Made by a program: the position numbers and the translations under genes
Shown: in pieces, positions 34,613 to 44,836 of the stretch
Numbering within the stretch: the stretch's first letter is position 1
Layout of the letters: each line of letters starts with the position of its first letter
Notes under the pieces: generated by a model
Told to the model about the DNA's origin: nothing
Seen by the model: only the letters and a program-made list of their open reading frames with translations
Database searches by the model: none
Source of the DNA: Pleurodeles waltl
Taxonomy: Eukaryota > Chordata > Amphibia > Caudata > Salamandridae
Direction of reading: 5' to 3'
Length of the DNA: 64,000 bases
Assembly (NCBI RefSeq): GCF_031143425.1
Contig: NC_090441.1
Coordinates: forward strand, 225,490,928 to 225,554,927

Positions 34613-37600
34613 TGTGAGAAGGTAGCCTCTTTCTAGCCTTGTTACCCCCACTTTTGGCCTGTTTGTGAGTGTATGTCAGGGTGTTTGTCACTGTTTTCAC
34701 TGTCTCACTGGGATCCTGATAGCCAGGCCTCAGTGCTCATAGTGAAAACACTATGTTTTCAGTATGGTTGTTATGTGTCACTGGGATCCTGCTGGTCAGG
34801 ACCCCAGTGCTCATAGGTTTGTGGACTATATGTATGTGTCACTGGGACCCTGTCACACAGGGCCCCAGTGCTCATAGGTGTGCATGTATATGTTCCCTGT
34901 GTGGTGCCTAACTGTCTCACTGAGGCTCTGCTAACCAGAACCTCAGTGGTTATGCTCTCTCATTACTTTCAAATTGTCACTAACAGGCTAGTGACCATTT
35001 TTACCAATTTACATTGGCTTACTGGAACACCCTTATAATTCCCTAGTATATGGTACTGAGGTACCCAGGGTATTGGGGTTCCAGGAGATCCCTATGGGCT
35101 GCAGCATTTCTTTTGCCACCCATAGGGAGCTCTGACAATTCTTACACAGGCCTGCCACTGCAGCCTGAGTGAAATAACGTCCACGTTATTTCACAGCCAT
35201 TTTACACTGCACTTAAGTAACTTATAAGTCACCTATATGTCTAACCTTTACCTGGTAAAGGTTAGGTGCAAAGTTACTTAGTGTGAGGGCACCCTGGCAC
35301 TAGCCAAGGTGCCCCCACATTAGGGTGCCCTCACATTGTTCAGAGCCAATTCACTGAACTTTGTGAGTGCGGGGACACCATTACACGCGTGCACTACATA
35401 TAGGTCACTACCTATATGTAGCTTCACCATGGTAACTCCGAATATGGCCATGTAACATGTCTATGATCATGGAATTGCCCCCTCTATGCCATCCTGGCAT
35501 TGTTGGTACAATTCCATGATCCCAGTGGTCTGTAGCACAGACCCTGGTACTGCCAGACTGCCCTTCCTGGGGTTTCACTGCAGCTGCTGCTGCTGCCAAC
35601 CCCTCAGACAGGCAGCTGCCCTCCTGGGGTCCAGCCAGGCCTGGCCCAGGATGGCAGAACAAAGAACTTCCTCTGAGAGAGGGTGTGACACCCTCTCCCT
35701 TTGGAAAATGGTGTGAAGGCAGGGGAGGAGTAGCCTCCCCCAGCCTCTGGAAATGCTTTGTTGGGCACAGATGTGCCCAATTCTGCATAAGCCAGTCTAC
35801 ACCGGTTCAGGGACCCCTTAGCCCCTGCTCTGGCGCGTAACTGGACAAAGGAAAGGGGAGTGACCACTCCCCTGACCTGCACCTCCCCTGGGAGGTGTCC
35901 AGAGCTCCTCCAGTGTGCTCCAGACCTCTGCCATCTTGGAAACAGAGGTGCTGCTGGCACACTGGACTGCTCTGAGTGGCCAGTGCCACCAGGTGACGTC
36001 AGAGACTCCTGCTGATAGGCTCCTTCAGGTGTTAGTAGCCTTTCCTCTCTCCTAGGTAGCCAAACCCTCTTTTCTGGCTATTTAGGGTCTCTGTCTCTGG
36101 GGAAACTTTAGATAACGAATGCATGAGCTCAGCCGAGTTCCTCTGCATCTCTCTCTTCACCTTCTGATAAGGAATCGACCGCTGACCGCGCTGGAAGCCT
36201 GCAAACCTGCAACATAGTAGCAAAGACGACTACTGCAACTCTGTAACGCTGATCCTGACGCCTTCTCGACTGTTTTCCTGCTTGTGCATGCTGTGGGGGT
36301 AGCCTGCCTCCTCTCTGCACCTGAAGCTCCGAAGAAATCTCCCGTGGGTCGACGGAATCTTCCCCCTGCAACCGCAGGCACCAAAAAGCTGCATCACCGG
36401 TCCCTTGGGTCTCCTCTCAGCACGACGAGCGAGGTCCCTCGAATCCAGCGACTCTGTCCAAGTGACCCCCACAGTCCAGTGACTCTTCAGCCTAAGTTTG
36501 GTGGAGGTAAGTCCTTGCCTCACCTCGCTGGGCTGCATTGCTGGGAACCGCGACTTTGCAAGCTACTCCGGCCCCTGTGCACTTCCGGCGGAAATCCTTC
36601 GTGCACAGCCAAGCCTGGGTCCACGGCACTCTAACCTGCATTGCACGACTTTCTAAGTTGGTCTCCGGCGACGTGGGACTCCTTTGTGCAACTTCAGCGA
36701 GCACCGTTTCACGCATCCTCGTAGTGCCTGTTTCTGGCACTTCTCCGGGTGCTACCTGTTTCAGTGAGGGCTCTTTGTCTTGCTCGACGTCCCCTCTCTC
36801 TGCAGGTCCAATTTGCGACCTCCTGGTCCCTCCTGGGCCCCAGCAGCGTCCAAAAACGCCAAACGCACGATTTGCGTGTAGCAAGGCTTGTTGGCGTCAA
36901 CCGGCGGGAAAACACTTCTGCACGACTCTCCAAGGCGTGGGGGATCCATCCTCCAAAGGAGAAGTCTCTAGCCCTTGTCGTTCCTGCAGTATTCACAGTT
37001 CTTCAGCCTAGTAAGAGCTTCTTTGCACCAACCGCTGGCATTTCTTGGGCATCTGCCCATCTCCGAGTTGCTTGTGACTTTTGGACTTGGTCCCCTTGTT
37101 CCACAGGTACCCTCAGTCAGGAATCCATCGTTGTTGCATTGCTGATTTGTGTTTTCCTTGCATTTTTCCTCTAACACGACTATTTTGTCCTTAGGGGAAC
37201 TTTAGTGCACTTTGCACTCACTTTTCAGGGTCTTGGGGAGGGTTATTTTTCTAACTCTCACTATTTTCTAATAGTCCCAGCGACCCTCTACAAGGTCACA
37301 TAGGTTTGGGGTCCATTCGTGGTTCGCATTCCACTTTTGGAGTATATGGTTTGTGTTGCCCCTATCCCTATGTTTCCCCATTGCATCCTATTGTAACTAT
37401 ACATTGTTTGCACTGTTTTCTAAGACTATACTGCATATTTTTGCTATTGTGTATATATATCTTGTGTATATTTCCTATCCTCTCACTGAGGGTACACTCT
37501 AAGATACTTTGGCATATTGTCATAAAAATAAAGTACCTTTATTTTTAGTATAACTGTGTATTGTGTTTTCTTATGATATTGTGCATATGACACTAAGTGG

Positions 37601-37772
37601 TACTGTAGTAGCTTCACACGTCTCCTAGTTCAGCCTAAGCTGCTCTGCTAAGCTACCATTATCTATCAGCCTAAGCTGCTAGACACCCTATACACTAATA
37701 AGGGATAACTGGGCCTGGTACAAGGTGCAAGTACCCCTTGGTACTCACTACAAGCCAGTCCAGCCTCCTACA
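34613..37772 (+). repeat. Solo LTR, subfamily II, TSD ctaag
   Basis: Starts TGTGAGAAGGTAGCC and ends CCAGCCTCCTACA. It is flanked by ctaag at 34608-34612 and 37773-37777, a perfect 5-bp TSD. Length 3160 bp. A polyadenylation signal AATAAA lies at 37527-37532, about 240 bp before the end, which places R and a short U5 there. Sense is the + strand, opposite to the other subfamily II copies. Confidence 0.95.
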
Positions 37773-38110
37773 CTAAGGCTGAATGAGAGTCAGGGACGAG
37801 TCCCCCTACCACTCCAGTTGTTCCTGCAGAACTGGAATGTGAGCTACCTAAAATAATTTCTAAAACATATGCTTCTTGACGTCGAGATCATTTGAGAACC
37901 ACACCTGGTAAGCCACAACTTAAAGGAAAATCTGACTCAGATACCACAAAACAAGAGAAACAGAAAACAATGAGTGAATCTCCACAGCCGGAATCCACTG
38001 AGAAATGTTACAATTTGTGTAAACGTGATACTATTAAACAGCCTGAAAGGTATTGTATTCTGATACACGTCCTTCTCGTTTTTTTCAGCACTCATAAGAC
38101 AGAACGTTAG
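37773..38110 (+). pseudogene. Possible retroelement polyprotein tail
   Basis: A plus-strand frame carries a hydrophilic Lys/Ser/Gln-rich sequence ending with YNLCKRDTIKQPERY, which has the basic-tail look of gypsy or ERV-type pol C-termini. Codons upstream in the same frame (SPPTTPVVPAELECELPK) support a longer former ORF interrupted by the solo LTR at 37772. No catalytic domain is present, so the call rests on composition and tail style only. Confidence 0.35.
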
Positions 38111-38386
38111 AAAGAGTGGGACGTGGTGAACACAAGCAGTAAGAGTATGTGAAGCAGAAAATGGATTTACAAAACTTCTCTGACGTCATCATAAACAAGC
38201 ATTTGTAATGCAATGGGTCCAGCGTTTTCTCAAGTTAAAGCTATTAGCTTTGTAAACTCGTAACCGGACTTTTCTTGCCACATAAACTGAAAAGTAAAAC
38301 AGTTTTACAGAAGCGAGCTGACGGCTGCCATAAGCACAAAGCAAACACACAAAAGGAAACAGAACTTCGCTCACGGTGAAACCTAT

Positions 38387-38440
38387 CGGCAAAAGTGCAA
38401 TTATCCATGTAACCGGCAAAAGTGCAATTATCCATGTAAC
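38387..38440. repeat. Perfect 27-bp tandem duplication
   Basis: The unit cggcaaaagtgcaattatcc plus atgtaac occurs twice head to tail with no mismatch (38387-38413 and 38414-38440), indicating a recent local duplication in otherwise unannotated DNA. Confidence 0.9.
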
Positions 38441-38587
38441 AGGGTCAATGTCATGCAAAGCGTTCAACTACTGCCCAGCGAGATCACGCTAACTACGAAA
38501 TCAAGAGAAGAAAATAATGCAGAAACCAAAACTGAAGATACAGAGCCTCGTATGTTTTCCATAGTTTACCTGTGCGCTCAAGGCTGG

Positions 38588-41362
38588 TGTAGGATGCTGG
38601 CCTGGCTTATAGTGGGTACCTGATGGAACTTACACTCTGTGCCAGGTCCAGTTATCCCTTATTAGTAGATTAGTAGTGTTCTAGCAGCTTAGGCTGATAG
38701 AGGTAGCTATAGCAGAGCAGTTTAGGCTGAACTAGGAGACATGCAATACTCCTACAATACCACTTATATCATATAGCACTACATTATAAGAATCACAATA
38801 CTCAGAGTTACTAAAAATAAAGGTACTTTATTTTAGTGACAATGTGCCAAAAATATCTGAGAGGATATACTCCCTTAGGAGTTAAGTAAAATACACAAAA
38901 TATACACAAAAACCAAAATCAGGTAAGTAAACAGTTAGAAAAGTAGTGCAAACACTGTAGAATACAATAGGTTGCAATAGGCCTAGGTGCAACACAAACC
39001 ATATACTCCAAAAGTGGATCGCGAACCACAAATGGACCCCAGGCCTAGTGTAGTGTGTAGAGGGTCGCTGGGAGTGTAAGAAAACACTAAGGGTGTCCAA
39101 GATACCCCACCCCAAGACCCTGAAAAGTAGGAGTAAAGTTACCCTACTACCCCAGAAACACACTAAAGTCGTGATAGGAGATTCTGCAAAGGCAACAACT
39201 GACTGCAAAGCACTGAAGATGGATTCCTGGACCTGAGGACCTGTAAAGGAAGATGACCACGTACAAGAGTCACGCCCCGGATAAAGGTGCTAAAGGACTG
39301 CCTCCAGGTGGAAGAAGCTGAAGATTCTGCAACAACAGAAGACGCCTGGAACTTCTCCTTTGCTCAGAAGATGTCCCACGGTGTGCTGGAGGATGCAGAG
39401 TTGCTTCCACGCAGAAAGATTGCAAACAAGCCTTGCCAGCTGCAAGACTCGCAGTTGAAGAAAGTGGGTGCTGCCCGGGCCCAGGAAAGACCAGGATGTT
39501 GCCCCTTGGAGGAGGAGGCAGAGAGGGCGCTCAGCAGCACAGAGAACCCACGCAGAAGCAGGCAGCACCTGCAGAAGCACTTGAACAGGTGTTCAAGAAA
39601 TCTGAGCATGGCGGTCGTCTCAACACTACAAAGGAGGGTCCCACGAAGTCGGTGGTCAACTCAGCAAGTTGAGCAATGCAGGACAGAGTGCTGTGCACGA
39701 AGGATCCCTTGAAAAAGTGCACAGAAGCCCTAGCAGCTGCAGTTCACGCAGTACACAGGATTACTGTCTGGCGTGGGGCGGCAAGGACTTACCTCCCCCA
39801 AATTTGGACAGAAGGACCACTGGACTGTTGGGGTCACTTGGATCCAGCTCCTGTGTTCCAGGGACCACGCTTGTCGAGATGAGAGGGGACCCAGAGGAAA
39901 AGTGAAGCAGAAGTTTGGTGCCTGTGTTGCAGGGGGAAGATTCCGTCAACCCACGGGAGATTTCTTCTTGGCTTCCAGTGCAGGGTGAAGGCAGACAGCC
40001 CTCAGAGCATGCACCACCAGGAAACAGTCGAGAAAGCCGGCAGGATTAGGCACTACAAAATGGCTGGTAGTCTTCTTGCTACTTTGTTGCAGCTTTGCAA
40101 GTGTCCTGGCACAGTCAGCGGTCGATCCCTGGCAGAAGTTGAAGAGAGAGATGCAGATGAACTCTGGTGAGCTCTTGCATTTGTTATCTGACGAGAAACC
40201 CACAGGAGAGACCCTAAATAGCCCTCAGAGGAGGATTGGCCAACTAACCAGGTAAACACCTATCAGTAGGGGTCTCTGACAACACCTGCTGGCACTGGCC
40301 ACTCAGAGGTCTCCATTGTGCCCTCACACCTCTGCATTTAAGATGTCAGAGGTCTGGGACACACTGGAGGAGCTCTGGGCACCACCCCTGGGGAGGTGCG
40401 GGTCAGGGGAGTGGGCACTCCCCTTTCCTTTGTCCAATTTCGCGCCAGAGCAGGGCTGGGGGATCCCTGAACCAGTGTAGACTGGCTTATGCAGAGATGG
40501 GCACCATCTGTGCCCATTAAAGCATTTCCAGAGGCTGGGGGAGGCTAATCCTCCCCAGCCCTGACACCTTTTTCGAAAGGGAGAGGGTGTAACACCCTCT
40601 CTCTGAGGAAGTCCATTGTTCTGCCTTCCTGGGCCAAGCCTGGATGGACCCCAGGAGGGCAGAAACCTGTCTGTGGGTTGGCAGCAGCAGTAGCTGCAGT
40701 GAAAATCCGAGAGAGCTAGTTTGGCAGTACCCGGGGTCCATGCTGGAGCCCCGGGGATGCATGGAATTGGCACCCCAATACCAGATTTGGCATGGGGGGA
40801 CAATTCCATGATCTTAGACATGTTACATGGCCATATTCAGAGTTACCGTTGTGAAGCTACATATAGGTATTCACCTATATGTTGTGCACGTGTGAAATGG
40901 TGTCATTGGTTAGTGCCAGGGTGCCCTCACACTTAGTTACTTTGCACCTAACCTTCATTAAGTGAGGGTTAGACATATAGATGACTCATAAGTTACTTAA
41001 GTGCAGTGTAAAATGGCTGTTAAATAACGTGGGTATTATTTCACTCAGGCTGCCTTGGCCTGTAGTGACAATTTTAAAGACATACAGAGCATAAGCCCTG
41101 AGGTTCTGATTAGCAGAGCCTCAGTGACACAGTTAGGCACCACACAGGGAATACACACAGGCCACAAACTATGAATACTGGGGTCCTGGCTAGCAGAGTC
41201 GCAGTGAGACATATAAAACACACTTACAAATAGGGTTTCCACTATGAGCACTGGGGTCCTGGCTAGCAGGATCCTAGTGAGACACTAAAAGCAACCTGAC
41301 ATATACTCACAAACAGGCCAAACGTGGGGGTAACAAGGCTAGAAAGAGGTGACCTTCCTACA
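38588..41362 (-). repeat. Gypsy-type LTR, subfamily III, no TSD
   Basis: On the + strand it runs from TGTAGGATGCTGG to GGTGACCTTCCTACA, 2775 bp. It aligns end to end with the other LTRs but is the most diverged, with several deletions, so it is probably oldest. Flanks gctgg and aataa do not match, so it is either one LTR of a partly deleted element or a solo LTR whose flanks were rearranged. Its minus-sense start TGTAGGAAGGTCACC is intermediate between the other two U3 types. Confidence 0.85.
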
Positions 41363-41853
41363 AATAATGTGTGGCTCTAGTTGTGTCAGTGGTCTTGGTG
41401 TCAATCTCCTGCCAGTAATTGCTGTTTGTAAAGGGTTGTGGGTAATGTTGGTGTGTGTTTTATAGTGGTGTGGGTGTGTGGGTGTGGTGTGTGTATGTGT
41501 GTCAGGTGTGTGTTGTTTGAATTTTCCAGTGTAGTGTTGTTTTGTATGTGGGTTTCCATTGTGAGTGTGCCGGTATGTACCGCCAATGGTTTACTGCTGT
41601 TGAATGTCCGCCATGGTGATTCGTGGGTCATAATGTGGTGGGCGTAGTTCTGTTGGCGTAACAGTGTGTGTTTTGATTCCGCCAGTTTATCACTGACCTT
41701 TGGTGTGGCGGATTTGTGTATATGGCTGAATACTGACGGATTGGTGTATGTGTGTCATAATATGGTGGACAGATATCCGCAGCAGGGGCTGTAAGTTGGC
41801 GGCTGTCAGTGTCCCGGTAAGTGGGACTCACCGCCAATGTCATAATGAGGGCC
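41363..41853. mobile_element. Harbinger terminal fragment
   Basis: GT-rich DNA (gtgtgggtgtgtgggtgtgg near 41470) like the Harbinger end at 6400-6935, with repeated ccgcca/tggcgg motifs. It ends ccgccaatgtcataatgagggcc at 41853, which reads GGCCCTCATTATGAC from outside, matching the MITE terminus GGCCCTCATTCTGAC. The left side is cut by the LTR. Confidence 0.65.
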
Positions 41854-42253
41854 ATGGTCAGCAGACCAATGTCAATCTTAAATATGGAATTTGTGACTTA
41901 AAAATTTGAAATATGGTAATAAAGTCATTATCACAGAGGCTTTTAGTGACATCCTTCTCCACTTCCAAATCATGATTGAGGACAGGTAATGTGATTGTAG
42001 TAAGAAGCCATTATTTCCCTAGCAATGTACTGTGTACAATGTTTCTACAATTTCAAATGGCATGTCTGAGCATTATGTGTGACATATGTATTTCAACATG
42101 TACAATTGACAGAATGACTAAAACACATACAACTTGTTTTTATCACACATAATACGCTGGCATGCGAAGAGTAAGAGAACCTCCAGTGTGCTGTCTACAA
42201 ACAGACCATGGAGAATCAACATACCATCCAAATCTACCACTTGGACATGCATA
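41854..42253. other. No recognisable gene
   Basis: AT-rich flank between the Harbinger end and the DIRS-like element. Nothing identified. Confidence 0.4.
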
Positions 42254-42495
42254 CAATAAAAGAAGTTCTAGCTGACGCATCAAGAATTTTAAATTCTATT
42301 AAGGACACGGGCGAGGATTATGCTATCTCCTTCTTTACTGACCCAAACACAGCAGCCACTCAGATTACAGAAAAAACATTAACTACATTTCCCATGAGGC
42401 TTATTCCTGTTATCACATGGTCCAATCACCTACCATGCCCTCCGTCCATAAATGTCTTGACCTCCAACGTCACTGCCTCTTTCTTTGTCCAAATC
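42254..42495 (-). repeat. DIRS terminal repeat, 3' end of element
   Basis: The reverse complement matches 55765-55960: gattatgctatctccttctt, cccatgaggcttattcctgt, cacatggtccaatcacct and catgccctc.gtccataaatg all recur inverted. The outermost part (42254-42316, including aattctattaaggacacgg) is absent from the other terminus but is complementary to 42857-42900. Confidence 0.85.
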
Positions 42496-42849
42496 CGACA
42501 ATAATGAACCTCAGAAACAAAACTTCTTACATAGTCAATGAGTCAAAGGTTCTCAAACTCCTAAGTGTAATACGATCCGGACTCCACCGGAACCAAAACT
42601 CTTTAACTGAACCAAACAAACAGATCCGCAAAACGATATCTTCAGAGGAATCTACTGAATGTTTCAAGTATTCTTCTGATCAAAACCTAAGAAAAATAAC
42701 ATAAGAAAAAGGTAATATCATGTAATTTAGTGTAAAAAGAAAGCTTTAATGCCATATAGATATCTCAGGGTGGGAGGAAATAACTTTTATTTACAATCAA
42801 TAAATAATGAAAAACATTCTTTACTCTAACAGTATTGTTTCTTTGGGAG

Positions 42850-42955
42850 GGATAATTCTCGCCTCCGTGTCCTTAATAGAATTGAAAATTCTTGACGTGT
42901 AAGCTAGAAAATGTTTTATTCTATTTCAGGACCGGAGGCTCCGATTATGCTCGTT
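42850..42955 (-). repeat. DIRS internal complementary region (circle-junction copy)
   Basis: Two adjoining segments: ctcgcctccgtgtccttaat (42861-42880, extending to about 42900) is the inverse of the 3' terminus, and ttctatttcaggaccggagg then ctccgattatgc (42920-42950) is the inverse of the 5' terminus at 55931-55963. Together they represent the joined ends, the diagnostic DIRS feature thought to template circle formation. Confidence 0.88.
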
Positions 42956-42964
42956 TAAAGCTGA

Positions 42965-44167
42965 CTAATAACTACAGAAGCAACATCTACTACAGGTTTA
43001 TGATAACATTTGCGAAACGTAGATTCTGACGACCAATCAGCCGCCTTCATAATGTCCTCTAGACGAGAACTAAATGCTTATGTCTTGGATGCCATTGCCC
43101 CTCTCACTGAGTAATCACTAAATTGATTAATATCTATCCCCGCTTCAATCATTAACCATTTAACCCATCGAGACAATGTGGCTGACGAGACTGGTTTGAA
43201 AGGTTTTTGTAAAGCTATAAGCAACTGACCAGTAGCATCCTGTCTAAATTGCTCTGTAACCACTTCATATTCTTTTAAACATTGAACAACACAACGTTTA
43301 GGATTATCTAAAAACATTGGATATGTTACTGACCTGGTATTAATTTTTGTCCGTTTGGTAATATTAAATGTAACCCCTTCAGGTGAATATACCCTAGCAG
43401 CCAAGTCTAAGGCCTTGACATCCGATACAGCTTACTAGAGTTGCGACATAATAACATTGTCAATTTAGCTGAAATCTGTTTACGAGACAGGAATCTATTG
43501 GCTGGCCAGGAATCCAAAAACCTCAATATAATATTGACGTCCCACAAGACCGAATACTTTGTGGAGGATTAAATAAACAAATACCTCTCAGTAACTTACA
43601 GATAAGAGGATGTTCACCAACAGGTTTACCGTCCAAGTGAGCATGACCAGCTGAAATTGCCGATCTAAAGTTATTGATGGTTCTATAAGCTAATCCTAAA
43701 CCTGCCAATTCTGCTAAAAAGTTAACTATCATTTCAACACTTGAGTCCACGGGATTGAGATCCCGTCTATCACACCAACCAGTCCATCTGCGCCATGCAG
43801 ATGCGTATCTTTTATGGGTGCCTGATGCCCAGGCTTCCCTAATGAAATCGGCAGCCTGTTGCGAAATTCCTGGGGCATTCCATCTTGGCCTGAAATCCTC
43901 CAAGCCATCAATGTTAGTTTCTCTGAAATGATCATTGGATGTTGATGGTTCTCCGGATTCAAAAGAAGATCCGGACGTAGAGCAATGAGAAGAGGGAGAG
44001 CGCAGGTTAACTGAAGAGCAAGCGGGAACCAAGGCTGAGCTCTCCAAAAGGGAGTCACTAATATGATCTCCGCTTTCTGACGCCTTATCTGAGAGAGAAC
44101 TCTGGGGATCATTAGAAAAGGGGGAAAGCATATCCCTGAAACTTTGACCAATCCTGAAGAAATGCAT
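42965..44167 (-). pseudogene. DIRS tyrosine recombinase (YR)
   Basis: N-terminal SAM-like arm-binding region PGISQQAADFIREAWASGTH...YRTINNFRSAISAGH (43600-43905). The catalytic domain is in another frame with TYPMFLDNPKRCVVQCLKEY, SATLSRWVKWLMIEAGID and the SVRGAMASK box (about 43078-43404), in which the arginine is the catalytic-box residue. The tail WSSESTFRKCYHKP near 43000-43040 carries the nucleophilic-type tyrosine. Frames are interrupted near 43404-43523 and at 43077. The recombinase replaces the integrase of LTR elements. Confidence 0.85.
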
Positions 44168-44836
44168 CTGTCACCAATGCCAGAGAGTCTGGGTGCCAGC
44201 TGAGGAACTTCAGCATCTGTGTATTGAGCCGAGAGGCAAAAAGATCCACTTCACATGAGCCCCATATCTTGGTTCTCAGCCATTCCATCACTGGCCTCAA
44301 CAGTTTTGTGAAGCACCAAGGGGCTGACGAGAGGCCGAAAGAAAGCGCATTGAATTCTAGACAGTGTCCCTTCCATAGGAATTGCAGGAACCTCCTGTGA
44401 GGGAGGAAGATGGGGACAGAAAGGTAAGCGTCTTTCAGATCGAGACGAACCATCCAATCTACCTCTAAAAGAAAGTCTCGTAACAAATGGATTGCTTCCA
44501 TCTTGAAGTGTCTGTATAATATCCAGTAGTTGAATTCCTTTAGATTCAAAACTAGACGATGACCTCCGCCCTTTTTGTCTACGACTAAGATGGGACTGAG
44601 GAAGCCGGATTGATGAGGAGCTGAAAAACTCACTGCCTCTTTGTGTAATAAGGCTTGAACCTCTGTGTCTATAAAAGTCTGGTCTGCAAGGGAAAAATAC
44701 ATTTGTATTGGAGGGGAGAGTTGAACAGGGGTCTCTAGAAACTCTTCTATATCTGGAGTGCCCCCCTTGATTGCGAGTGGGGTAGAAGGTGGTGTCTGTT
44801 TGGTCGGAGTACCAATTTCCTCTCCCTCTAGGGCAG
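44168..44836 (-). pseudogene. DIRS reverse transcriptase, deleted for the YxDD region
   Basis: Shows RT motifs VDKKGGGHRLVLNLKEFN, the motif A stretch VRLDLKDAYLSVPI and motif B FGLSSAPWCFTKLL. The frame then passes without interruption from EWLRTKIWG into DLFASRLNTQ...SWHPDSLALVTDAF, a downstream RNase H/methylase-region sequence. The YxDD motif and most of RNase H are therefore missing by an in-frame internal deletion near 44263. A second overlapping minus frame here (RGRGNWYSDQ, GGHSRYRR) is the end of gag, as expected for DIRS gag/RT overlap. Confidence 0.85.
44832..44836. repeat. TSD ggcag, left
   Basis: Identical to 54086-54090. Together they bracket the nested LTR element. Confidence 0.95.

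Noticed and set aside
41430..41520. GT-rich tract as a regulatory Z-DNA element
   Set aside because: It is part of the GT-rich Harbinger end also seen at 6400-6600. No independent evidence for a regulatory role.
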